64,000 nucleotides of DNA from JAXLYE01 sp046351595 (lineage in GTDB: Bacteria > Myxococcota_A > Polyangia > Palsa-1104 > JAEUJZ01). The DNA is taken from NCBI GenBank assembly GCA_046351595.1, contig JAXLYE010000002.1:62001-126000 (forward strand), in the 5' to 3' direction. Under the pieces are notes generated by a model, which was given only the letters and a program-made list of their open reading frames with translations, had not been told where the DNA came from and searched no databases. This document shows positions 8,312-16,948 of the stretch, piece by piece. The position numbers and the translations under genes were made by a program. Position 1 is the first letter of the stretch. Every line of letters starts with the position of its first letter.

Positions 8312-9907
8312 CTACTCGCTGCGACGGCGCAGGACCGTGAGGGTTTCGCCCCACAGCTCGCGGTGGAACAGGCGCAGGTAGCCGGCGTACAGAAGGACGC
8401 CGGCCGCGATCTCGGCGCTCAGCGCCGTCGCCGCCGAGACCGGGCCGAGGCGCACGAGGCCGCGCTGCACGAGCAGCACGCCGAGCGCCATCACCGCGGT
8501 GCCCAGCACCGGCGGCCCGAACGCGGCCGCGACCGCGCGCAGCGGCAGCTGATCGGCGCGCATGCTCATCAAGAGCCCCAGCCCGGCGGCCAGCGTGAAC
8601 GCGCACGAGACGGCCCAGGCCACCGCCGGCAGGTGCTGGCGCGAGGTGTCCAGGCGCACGACCAGGAACAGGCCGAGCAGGAAGGTGCTGACCTGGGCCA
8701 CGTACACCACCGCGGCCAGGCGCGGCCGGTGCAGCGCCGTGAGCTGCGCGAACGCCATGCGGTGCACACCGAGCGCCATCGCCCCGGCCGCGAGCCCGAG
8801 CAGCACCTGCGCCACGCCGTGCCAGCGCGGCGGCAGGAGCGCCGCCTCGAAGCTGCCGCCGACGAGCGCCACGCCGGCGGCGATCGGGAAGAGCAGCAGG
8901 CTGACGTAGCGCAGGCCCTGCAGGTACGTGTGCTGCCGCCGCGCCTTGTCCGGCAGCCCGAGGGCTCGCACCATCGCGGTCGCGCCGTACATGGCGATGG
9001 TCTCGCACGGCGTCATGACCAGCGTATACGCGACGGCGTACAGGCCCTGCGCCGCCGCCGAGTAGGTCTGGCCGACGACGACGTTGTCCATGTACAGCGT
9101 CACCACCTCGCACAGCGCGCTAAGGTGCACCGGCCACGAGTAGCTCAGCACCTGCCCGAGGAGCTCGCGCTGCTCGGTCAGGCGGGACGGCCGCGGCGGC
9201 GGGTAGCGCAGCGGGCCACCGAGCAGCAGCAGCCGCACCGCGTGCCGCGCGATCATGCCGAGCGGCAGGCACAGCGCCCCGCTGCCGGCGAGCGCCGCAC
9301 CGACGGTCACGACCACATACGCGGTGTCGCCGAACAGGTCCAGCCGCGCCACCGCCGGGAAGCGCAGCTCGTAGCGCAGCGCCAGCGTCGGCACCAGGGT
9401 CAGCCGCTCGAGGATGAGCGACACGCAGTACAGCCGCAAAAGGCCCAGCGCCGAGGGCTCGTGCAGCGCGCCGAGCAGGAGCGGCCCGCCCGCGAACAGC
9501 AGCGCCGCGACGAGCAGCCCGCTCCACACCGCCCAGCCGTGGACCAGCCGCGCCGCCTCGCGGAAGCGCTCGCGCCGGGTGAGCAGCGCCTGCTGCGGCG
9601 AGATCAGCGTGATGACGTTGGTCAGCGTCGCCAGGATCAGCGCCAGGTTGGCGCGCCCGTACTCGGCCTTGCTGAGGAAGTGCGTGACCAGGAGCGTCGT
9701 CAAGAGGCCAGCGCCGCGCCCGAGCAGGCCGACCAGCGCCGTCGCCGCCGCGCCGCGCGTGCTGCGCGCCACCACCTCGTCGGCCGACGGCTGGCTGGCC
9801 GGCGGCTGGCTGGCCGGCGGCTGACTCGGCGACGGCGGGTCGGCCGGGGGCTGACTCGGGGACGGCGGGCTGGGCGTCTCGGGCGGCACGGGTACGGCTG
9901 CGGCCAT
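8312..9907 (-). CDS. polysaccharide flippase / MATE-like export protein (Wzx type)
   Basis: The product has 531 residues from ATG 9907; an in-frame TTG at 9934 would add nine. After a Pro/Ser-rich N-terminus, the protein is almost continuously hydrophobic with about 12-14 predicted spans. It begins with the family hallmark region (GAAATALVGLLGRGAGLLTTLLVTHFLSKAEYGRANLAL, quoted here in part: AEYGRANLAL). This resembles the oligosaccharide flippase / PST family that moves lipid-linked glycans across the inner membrane. It lies 39 bp downstream of a Ser/Thr kinase on the same strand and is probably co-transcribed with it. The N-terminal Pro-rich stretch carries a 15-bp tandem repeat (ASQPP). 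No glycosyltransferases flank it, so the glycan is unknown. Confidence 0.82.
   Translation of the reverse strand: MAAAVPVPPETPSPPSPSQPPADPPSPSQPPASQPPASQPSADEVVARSTRGAAATALVGLLGRGAGLLTTLLVTHFLSKAEYGRANLALILATLTNVITLISPQQALLTRRERFREAARLVHGWAVWSGLLVAALLFAGGPLLLGALHEPSALGLLRLYCVSLILERLTLVPTLALRYELRFPAVARLDLFGDTAYVVVTVGAALAGSGALCLPLGMIARHAVRLLLLGGPLRYPPPRPSRLTEQRELLGQVLSYSWPVHLSALCEVVTLYMDNVVVGQTYSAAAQGLYAVAYTLVMTPCETIAMYGATAMVRALGLPDKARRQHTYLQGLRYVSLLLFPIAAGVALVGGSFEAALLPPRWHGVAQVLLGLAAGAMALGVHRMAFAQLTALHRPRLAAVVYVAQVSTFLLGLFLVVRLDTSRQHLPAVAWAVSCAFTLAAGLGLLMSMRADQLPLRAVAAAFGPPVLGTAVMALGVLLVQRGLVRLGPVSAATALSAEIAAGVLLYAGYLRLFHRELWGETLTVLRRRSE
9788..9832 (-). repeat. 15-bp tandem repeat encoding ASQPP
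   Basis: About three copies of a 15-bp unit (cggctggctggccgg on the plus strand) sit in the coding sequence for the flippase N-terminus. They give ASQPP repeats ahead of the first membrane span. Related SPSQPP units precede them. Confidence 0.7.
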
Positions 9908-9946
9908 ACTCCGACCGCCTGCGGCTTTGCGCAAGGCCGGCGACGG

Positions 9947-11353
<1,407 letters not shown>

Positions 11354-11460
11354 GGTTGCGCCTCGCTCATGGGCCAGCCTGCGCGGGGCACAGTGGATAG
11401 CGGCGCGCGCCTTTGCGCTGGAGACGGCGCCGAGAATCTCACCGGGTAACTGAGCACAGC

Positions 11461-11490
11461 GATTTCAGTATAGGAGACTACTGAGATTTC
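11461..11490. promoter_or_regulatory. inverted repeat upstream of the kinase gene
   Basis: TCAGTA and TACTGA form a perfect 6-bp inverted repeat with an 8-bp spacer, extended imperfectly on both sides and flanked by direct GATTTC copies at 11461-11466 and 11485-11490. It lies about 110 bp upstream of the kinase ATG in an otherwise featureless 289-bp gap that is less GC-rich than its surroundings. It could be an operator for the leftward kinase operon. No known regulator site is recognised. Confidence 0.3.
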
Positions 11491-11642
11491 GGGCAAGGTG
11501 ACCGCGTCACCGCCGGCCGGATGGGAGCCGGCGCGCCCGGGCGATCGCGCCGCGGACCCCGCGGACCCCGCGGATTCCGGGGCCTGGAAGCCGTCCGTTC
11601 GCCGCAACGGCCTGGCCGTGGGCCGGCCGCGCGGGCCGGACC

Positions 11643-12365
11643 TCAGGCTGCCTGCTTGCGGATGACCACCAGCAGGAAGCCGCCGAGCCGCCGCACGCCG
11701 GGCAGCTCCGAGGCGGTCTTCTCGAGGCGGCGCAGCGCCGAGCCGACCACCGGCCAGCGGTGCACCTGCGAGAACGGCGTCAGCACGCGGATGCCGTGCA
11801 CGGTCTCGACCTGCAGGCCGGGCGGCAGGTAGCCGCGGATCCGCTCCAGCGAGTCGTAGCGCGTGAACACCGCCTCGTCATCGGTGACCGGCGAGATCAG
11901 CGACGGCCGCTTGAGCCGCTTGATCAGGTAGCGCAGCGACAGCGGGTTGTAGAACTCGGCGCACAGCACGCCGCCCGGGCGCAGCACGCGGCCGAGCTCG
12001 CGCATCGCCTGCTCGATGTCCTCGACGTGCGCCAGGACCTTGAACGAGCACACGACGTCGAACGAGGCGTCGGCGAACGGCAGCTGCGTCACCGAGCCCT
12101 GCACCACGCGCAGCGAGCGCTCGTGCGCCTTGCGCAGCATGCCCGACGACAGATCGAGGCCGATGGCGAGCCTGGCGTGCGGAGCCAGGCGGCTGAGGAC
12201 CAGGCCGGTGCCGCACCCGGCCTCGAGCAGGCTGCTCTCGGGCGTGAGGTAGGGCCGCACCGCCTCGCTCTCGAGCTGGTCGATGAAGGCGTGATAGCCG
12301 TCATGGCGGTGCCGCTCATACCAGGCCGAGAACTCGTCGTAATAGTGCTTGTTCGGGACACGCAT
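11643..12365 (-). CDS. class I SAM-dependent methyltransferase
   Basis: The product has 240 residues from ATG 12365; longer upstream in-frame starts give a compositionally poor extension and were not used. Motif I of the Rossmann methyltransferase fold is LEAGCGTGLVL. Motif II is IGLDLSSGML, and later elements are LPFADASFDVV and RVLRPGGVLCAEFYNP, as in Methyltransf_11/25 families. The substrate cannot be read from sequence; proteins of this type act on small molecules, quinones or lipids. It is transcribed away from the PEGA gene, with a repeat-rich gap between them. Confidence 0.85.
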   Translation of the reverse strand: MRVPNKHYYDEFSAWYERHRHDGYHAFIDQLESEAVRPYLTPESSLLEAGCGTGLVLSRLAPHARLAIGLDLSSGMLRKAHERSLRVVQGSVTQLPFADASFDVVCSFKVLAHVEDIEQAMRELGRVLRPGGVLCAEFYNPLSLRYLIKRLKRPSLISPVTDDEAVFTRYDSLERIRGYLPPGLQVETVHGIRVLTPFSQVHRWPVVGSALRRLEKTASELPGVRRLGGFLLVVIRKQAA

Positions 12366-12720
12366 CACAGCCGCTGGTTGTAACCCGCCCGCGCGGCCCG
12401 GCCAAGCAATCATCGAGCACGGCCGCCATCCTCGCGCCGCGCCCTGTCCGCCCCCGTCCATCTATCCGTCCCTGTAGAAGAGCCGGACCTTTCCGAGATA
12501 CCGGATGCCAGATCGGATGCAAGCTCGGATGCAAGCTCGGATGCCAGCTCGGATGCAAGCTCGGATGCCAGATCGGATGCCAGATCGGATGCAAGCTCGG
12601 ATGCCAGATCGGATGCAAGCTCGGCGGCCAGATCGGATGCAAGACCGGCCGCACCGCACCGCACCGCCTTGCCGACCCGCGCCACGTCGGGCTGACTGCA
12701 TCGAGGACGAATCTGTTAAC
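12366..12720. other. intergenic region dominated by a 12-bp tandem array
   Basis: This gap separates the divergent methyltransferase and PEGA genes. Apart from the 12-bp array and a GC-rich stretch around 12646-12690, no gene or RNA is seen. An open frame runs through the array into the PEGA gene, but its Met-Pro-Asp-Arg/Met-Gln-Ala-Arg repeats come from the repeat itself and would precede a proper signal peptide, so they are treated as untranslated. Confidence 0.6.
12502..12645. repeat. 12-bp tandem repeat, 12 copies
   Basis: Twelve consecutive units of cggatgcaagct or its variant cggatgccagat fill 144 bp. The two variants alternate irregularly, with one cggcggccagat copy near the right end. 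The array sits about 75 bp before the PEGA start and in the upstream region of the divergent methyltransferase, so a change in copy number would alter promoter spacing for either gene. There are no unique spacers, so it is not CRISPR. Confidence 0.95.
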
Positions 12721-13575
12721 ATGGCCCTGATGCGCGGCAGGTTTTTCTCGTTCGGGATGGCGCTCTTGACGGCGCTCTTGCTGCTCGCTGGGGCGGGGCC
12801 GCGGGCGCTGGCCGCTCCGCCGGCCGCTGCCGCAGGAGGCGGGACCGGCGCCGCCAAGCCCTCCGGCTCGTCCGCGGTCCTTGTCCGCTGCGCCACCGAG
12901 GCCGCCGAGGTCTTCATCGACGGCGACGTCGTCGGCAAGACACCGCTCAACGAGCCGCTGCCGCTCAGCGTCGGCGAGCACACGGTCCGCGTCGCGCGCC
13001 TGGGCTTCGCGCCGTTCATCGACGTGTTCAAGGTCAAGGCCGGTCAGACCGCCAAGCTCGACGTCGAGCTGGTGCCGGTCGCCGGTGTCCTCGCCATCAC
13101 CACGCCCGCCAACATGCCGGATCCGGCCGGGCTGCCGCCGGGCACGCCGGCCCCGGCGCCGCGCGTGTTCGTCGACGACAAGTACGTCGGCCAGGCGCCG
13201 CTCGAGCACGAGATCTCGCCCGGCAACCACACGGTCCGCATCGAGCGGCCGGGCTTCGTCCCCGAGAGCTTCCAGGTGACGGCGGTCGCCGGCAAGGCGA
13301 TGCAGCGCGAGCCGGCGCTTTTGGCCCTGCCGCCCGATCAGAACCCGTACCTGACCAAGCCCAAGACCAAGTGGTACCAGAAGTGGTGGGTCTGGACGAT
13401 CGGCGCGGTCGGCGTGGCCGCCATCGCCACCGCGGTCATCGTCCCGGTGGTGCTGTCGCAGCGCAACGTCTGCACCGGCGTCGACCTGTGCGCCTCGACC
13501 AAGGCCTCGGCGCTGACCAGCACGCCGGCGCTGCCCGAGTCGGCGACGATCCCAGCGCTGACGATCAAGTTCTGA
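12721..13575 (+). CDS. exported or membrane-anchored PEGA-domain protein
   Basis: The 284-residue product starts at ATG 12721; ATG 12730 is also possible. A signal sequence (GMALLTALLLLAGAGPRALA) is followed by two PEGA-type domains. The first is at about 50-120 (AEVFIDGDVVGKTPLNEPLPLSVGEHTV), the second at about 140-195 (RVFVDDKYVGQAPLEHEISPGNHTVRI). A second hydrophobic segment near 225-247 anchors the C-terminus, which then has a pair of Cys residues (CTGVDLC). PEGA domains are surface-associated beta domains, often fused to kinases in myxobacteria; here the domain stands alone. It is convergent with the deacetylase gene, whose stop lies 13 bp away. Confidence 0.85.
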   Translation: MALMRGRFFSFGMALLTALLLLAGAGPRALAAPPAAAAGGGTGAAKPSGSSAVLVRCATEAAEVFIDGDVVGKTPLNEPLPLSVGEHTVRVARLGFAPFIDVFKVKAGQTAKLDVELVPVAGVLAITTPANMPDPAGLPPGTPAPAPRVFVDDKYVGQAPLEHEISPGNHTVRIERPGFVPESFQVTAVAGKAMQREPALLALPPDQNPYLTKPKTKWYQKWWVWTIGAVGVAAIATAVIVPVVLSQRNVCTGVDLCASTKASALTSTPALPESATIPALTIKF

Positions 13576-13588
13576 GCCGGCGGGCGGC

Positions 13589-14578
13589 TCACCGCGCGGA
13601 AGCAGGGGCCCGGGGTCGCAGCGCGCGGCGCAGCTCCTCGTCGCACAGCGCCGCGGCCTCCTCCTCGCTGCGGTAGCTCTGCGCCCAGGCGTAGCCGCCG
13701 AGCACGGCCTGGAACTGCGGCGTGCGCAGCGCCGGGTGGACCATGATCTCGGTCAGCCCCGGGCGGGCATCGCGCACGGCCCGCAGCAGGTGCTCGCGCG
13801 TCATGGCGCCGCTGCGGACGAAGCCGACGAAGTGATCGCAGGTGGCGAGCCCGGCGCCCCGCACCGCGGCCCGCGCCCGCCGCGCCAGCGACGACAGGAC
13901 CAGCCAGCCCGCGGCGCGACCGAGGGCCGCCTGCAGCGACAGCGCCTCGCCCGGGACGCGGACGTAGGGCACGCCGTACTCACGCGCCAGCTCGGTCGCG
14001 AGCGTGATCAGCGGCGGCAGCAGGTGCACGTGCTTGTGCCCGTCGAGGTGCGTCAGCTCGAGCCCGGCCGACAGCGCCCGCTCGATCTGGCAGCGCCACT
14101 CGGCGCGCACCGCGGCGACGTCGAGCCGCCCGGTCGCGTAGGCCCGCACCAGCGGCCCGAGCCCGTCGTACAGGGCGCCGTCCGGTCGCAGCAGCGGCGC
14201 CAGCCCGGGCGCGCGCCCCGACAGCGGCCGCCCCTCGCACAGCGACAGGTGCACGCCGACGCCGAGCCGGGGCACGCGCCGCGCCGTCTCGATCGCCCCC
14301 GCGAACGCCGCGCCGTTGGCGAGCAGCGAGGCCCGGCACAGCGTCCCGGCCTGCGCCGCGCGCTCGATGGCCAGGTTGTGCCCGTCGGTCCAGCCGAAGT
14401 CGTCGGCGGTGAGGAGGATGCGGCGCGCGGCGGCCCCGCTGCCCTCGCCCCCGTCCGCGAGGACGTGCGGCGCGCCGGGTGCGTCGGCACCGGCACGGCC
14501 TGCCACGGAGCCTGCCACGGAGCCTGCCACGGAGCCTGCCACGGGGCCTGACGGAGACAGCGACGGAGCGGCCGACAT
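13589..14578 (-). CDS. YdjC/ChbG/HpnK-family carbohydrate deacetylase
   Basis: This 329-residue protein carries family signatures: LTADDFGW near residues 57-63 (metal-binding Asp), GVGVHLSL, HLDGHKHVHLLP and a late MVHPA. These match the YdjC-like family, metal-dependent deacetylases of acetylated sugars such as ChbG, or HpnK in hopanoid clusters. No other hopanoid genes are present, so HpnK should not be assumed. The N-terminal 50 residues are low-complexity, including GSVA repeats from a 12-bp array, and precede the catalytic domain; a later start is possible but ATG 14578 gives the complete domain. Confidence 0.82.
   Translation of the reverse strand: MSAAPSLSPSGPVAGSVAGSVAGSVAGRAGADAPGAPHVLADGGEGSGAAARRILLTADDFGWTDGHNLAIERAAQAGTLCRASLLANGAAFAGAIETARRVPRLGVGVHLSLCEGRPLSGRAPGLAPLLRPDGALYDGLGPLVRAYATGRLDVAAVRAEWRCQIERALSAGLELTHLDGHKHVHLLPPLITLATELAREYGVPYVRVPGEALSLQAALGRAAGWLVLSSLARRARAAVRGAGLATCDHFVGFVRSGAMTREHLLRAVRDARPGLTEIMVHPALRTPQFQAVLGGYAWAQSYRSEEEAAALCDEELRRALRPRAPASAR
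14500..14548 (-). repeat. 12-bp tandem repeat encoding GSVA
   Basis: Four copies of a 12-bp unit (cctgccacggag on the plus strand, the last imperfect) lie inside the N-terminal coding sequence of the deacetylase. They encode a flexible GSVA stretch, so changes in copy number would keep the frame. Confidence 0.85.
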
Positions 14579-14625
14579 GATTGGGCGAACCTTTGCACGG
14601 TATCGCGGCGGTCGGCAAGCTTGGC

Positions 14626-14655
14626 TTGACGGCGGGCGCCGCCGCCTCCTAACCT
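14626..14655 (+). promoter_or_regulatory. candidate promoter for superoxide dismutase
   Basis: TTGACG at 14626-14631 is followed after 18 bases by TAACCT at 14650-14655. This would give a leader of about 170 bases before the dismutase ATG. The -10 match is weak, so the call is tentative. Confidence 0.3.
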
Positions 14656-14830
14656 GCCTCGCGACGCTGCTGTGGCGTGCGCGCGCAAGACGCAGCGTCT
14701 AAGGATCCGCCCTACGCACGTTGGACAGAACCGCGAGCGCGGCCCGCAGTCGTTGAAAAGAACCGCGAGCCCGCGGTCCCCGCAGCGAAACAGCCTGAAG
14801 CAAAAGCGACGACAACCGAAGGAGCATCCG

Positions 14831-15445
14831 ATGGCCCACAGCCCCAAGAACTTCGATCAGCTCATCAGCGAGTGCGCCGGCTTCCTCAGCGAGAACCAGC
14901 TCAAGGCCCACTTCACGCTCTACCAGGGCTACGTGAAGAAGCTCAACGAGATCGAGGAGAAGCTTGCCACCGCCGACCGCGGCACCGCCAACTACTCCTT
15001 CGGTGACTACTCCGAGCTGCGGCGCCGCGAGCCCGTCGCGTACAACGGCACGGTGCTGCACGAGCTGTACTTCCAGAACCTCGGCGCGGCCGGCGGCGAG
15101 CCGTCGGCGGCGTTCAAGCGCGCCGTCGAGGCGAGCTTCGGCTCGTGGGACACCTGGATCGCCGACGTCAAGGCCATCGTCGGCAGCGGCCACGGCTGGT
15201 GCCTGGTCAGCTATGACTGGAACTTCAACAAGGTCCGCAACACCTTCGTGCAGAGCGAGCACCACGTCGGCCTGCTCCCCAACCAGTCGATCCTCGTCGC
15301 CGTCGACGCCTGGGAGCACGCCTACTTCATGGACTACGGCACCAAGAAGCCGGACTACCTGGCGGGCGTGCTCAAGCACCTGAACTACGGCGCCATCGAG
15401 CAGCGCCTGGCCAACACCCCGGCCGGCCAGGGCAAGGCCAGCTAG
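14831..15445 (+). CDS. Fe/Mn-family superoxide dismutase
   Basis: The 204-residue enzyme starts at ATG 14831, seven bases after an AAGGAG ribosome site. It converts superoxide to peroxide and oxygen. Metal ligands are recognisable: His27 in AHFTLYQGY, His77 in VLHELYFQN, and Asp159/His163 in VDAWEHAY. The Tyr of QGY matches the substrate-gate Tyr34 of the E. coli enzymes. Spacing from the first His to that Tyr is one residue shorter than in the E. coli enzymes, and the usual aromatic residues after the second ligand are changed, so it belongs to a divergent branch. No signal peptide is seen, so it is cytoplasmic. Metal preference cannot be decided. Its stop overlaps the convergent WbqC stop in a shared CTAG. 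Confidence 0.92.
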   Translation: MAHSPKNFDQLISECAGFLSENQLKAHFTLYQGYVKKLNEIEEKLATADRGTANYSFGDYSELRRREPVAYNGTVLHELYFQNLGAAGGEPSAAFKRAVEASFGSWDTWIADVKAIVGSGHGWCLVSYDWNFNKVRNTFVQSEHHVGLLPNQSILVAVDAWEHAYFMDYGTKKPDYLAGVLKHLNYGAIEQRLANTPAGQGKAS

Positions 15446-16158
15446 CCCGCGCCGTCGGGGTAGCGCAGCAGCGACGCCGCGCCCCGACCCAGACGGAACA
15501 GCGGATCGAGGAGGCTCAGCCCGGGCACGAACGGCCGACCCTGGTCGTAGGGCACGGGCTGGTAGCGCCGCAGCTCCAGCGTGAGGTCGGCGGCCGCAAA
15601 CTTCGCCGGGTCCTGGTAGCGTTCGCCGCCGGGGCCCGACAGGTAGACGCGGCCGCCGACGGCGCGGACCAGCGCGATCAGCCGATCGTCGCCGCGCTCG
15701 CCCTGCTGCCGCGGCACCCCGAGCGCGCTCGCACGCACGAGCGGCCGATCGAGCTCGAGGTAGGCGGCGAGCGCCGTGAGCAGGCGCAGGTTGAGCGTGA
15801 CGAGCCGCCGCTCTCCGGGCGGCTCTGCGGCCACCGCCGCGTAGATCGGCTCGAGCAGGCCGAAGATCTCGGCGAAGTGCGGCGCGCGGCCGTAGCGGGC
15901 GCGCAGCGTTGCGAGGTGGCGGCGACCGAAGCCCGCGTCGGCGATCCGTACGTCGAGGATGCGCTCGTCCGCGGCGTGGTGCGTCGGCACCGTCAGCCAC
16001 ATCGGCCCGTCCGGGCCCAGCACCTGCGCGCGCGAGACGTACGAGCGGCCGCGCGGCATCTGCGCATCGTCGAGCAGCACCAGCACGTCGGCGGCCCGCA
16101 GCTTGGCGAAGAAGCCGCACCAGGGCACGTAGTTGGGCTGGTGGATCGCGACCCGCAC
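15442..16158 (-). CDS. WbqC-family protein
   Basis: The 238-residue protein opens with the WbqC signature: MRVAIHQPNYVPWCGFF, then DVLVLLDDAQMPRGRSYVSRAQV and WLTVPTH. The C-terminal part has VYLSGPGGERYQD, also family-typical. WbqC-like proteins occur in O-antigen and other surface-glycan or antibiotic clusters and resemble a transferase, but the reaction is not established for most members. With the methyltransferase just upstream (16238-16864) it may form a small minus-strand unit; the gap is 79 bp. The last four bases overlap the convergent dismutase gene. Confidence 0.88.
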   Translation of the reverse strand: MRVAIHQPNYVPWCGFFAKLRAADVLVLLDDAQMPRGRSYVSRAQVLGPDGPMWLTVPTHHAADERILDVRIADAGFGRRHLATLRARYGRAPHFAEIFGLLEPIYAAVAAEPPGERRLVTLNLRLLTALAAYLELDRPLVRASALGVPRQQGERGDDRLIALVRAVGGRVYLSGPGGERYQDPAKFAAADLTLELRRYQPVPYDQGRPFVPGLSLLDPLFRLGRGAASLLRYPDGAG

Positions 16159-16237
16159 GCCCGCAGCATGGCGCGCCCCGCGGCCCGCCGCGCGGAATTT
16201 TTCGGTGGCGCCGCCAATCGCGTCGCCAGTCCCGTCG

Positions 16238-16864
16238 TCAATCGCGACGGTGGATCAGCGTGAAGTCGTTGGGCCGGTAGTCGTGGATCAGCCGGCAGCG
16301 CCAGTCGATGTGCCGCTGGAACAGCGACAGCAGCCACGCCGGCTCGACGTAGCGCGAGACGCCGTCGGGCCGCTGCGTGCACGTGCTCAGGAAGTTGAGG
16401 CCGAAGCCGCGCCGCCCGAGCGCATGCAGCCGCCGCAAGACGCGCAGCACATAGCCCGCATAGTCGACCACGTCGACGGCCATGATGCCCGAGGCGATCA
16501 CGAAGTCCGCCGGCTCCGGCGGATCCGCGGCGAGCACGTCGAGCACCGCGAACGCCGCCTCGGGGTGGCGCTGCCGCGCGCCCTGCACCATGCGCTCGCT
16601 GACGTCGACGCCGAGGTAGCTGCCCGGCCGCACGCCGCGCTCGGCCGCGTGCGGAAGGAAGTCGCCGAAGCCGCAGCCCACCTCGAGCACCGCCGCGCCC
16701 TCGAGCGGCAGCTCGCGCAAGAGGACCTCGTAGCGGATCCGCTGCGAGTCGCGGCTGCCCCAGAACGCCTGCCAGCCCTCGCCGCGCTGCTCGACCAGCG
16801 CCTCGTGGAAGCTCGCGGTGTGCTGGCGCCAGCTTGCGGCCTGTTCGTCGTCGTCTTGCGGCAT
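16238..16864 (-). CDS. class I SAM-dependent methyltransferase
   Basis: The 208-residue product starts at ATG 16864; an upstream in-frame start adds only an Arg-rich stretch. Motif I is VLEVGCGFGDFL, motif II LGVDVSERMV, and FVIASGIMAVD occupies the position of motif IV. The C-terminal region lacks the usual beta-hairpin of small-molecule methyltransferases and ends RPNDFTLIHRRD. Its position before the WbqC gene suggests a role in glycan or secondary-metabolite modification. The substrate is unknown. Confidence 0.82.
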   Translation of the reverse strand: MPQDDDEQAASWRQHTASFHEALVEQRGEGWQAFWGSRDSQRIRYEVLLRELPLEGAAVLEVGCGFGDFLPHAAERGVRPGSYLGVDVSERMVQGARQRHPEAAFAVLDVLAADPPEPADFVIASGIMAVDVVDYAGYVLRVLRRLHALGRRGFGLNFLSTCTQRPDGVSRYVEPAWLLSLFQRHIDWRCRLIHDYRPNDFTLIHRRD

Positions 16865-16948
16865 GAAGGCCCTCGGCAGGAGGCGCGCTGGGAGGCGCCG
16901 TGAGAGGAGGCGAGCGGAGCGCACGCGGCCGGCGGACCGGCCCCGCGG

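Noticed and set aside
12502..12645. CRISPR array
   Set aside because: Units are 12 bp and contiguous, with no unique spacers and no cas genes.
12502..12720. N-terminal extension of the PEGA protein through the 12-bp repeat
   Set aside because: The extension is only repeat-derived Met/Asp/Arg/Ala, and a normal signal peptide begins at 12721.
13589..14578. Hopanoid-biosynthesis HpnK
   Set aside because: The family match is only to the wider YdjC-like deacetylases and no hopanoid genes are nearby, so the specific name was not used.
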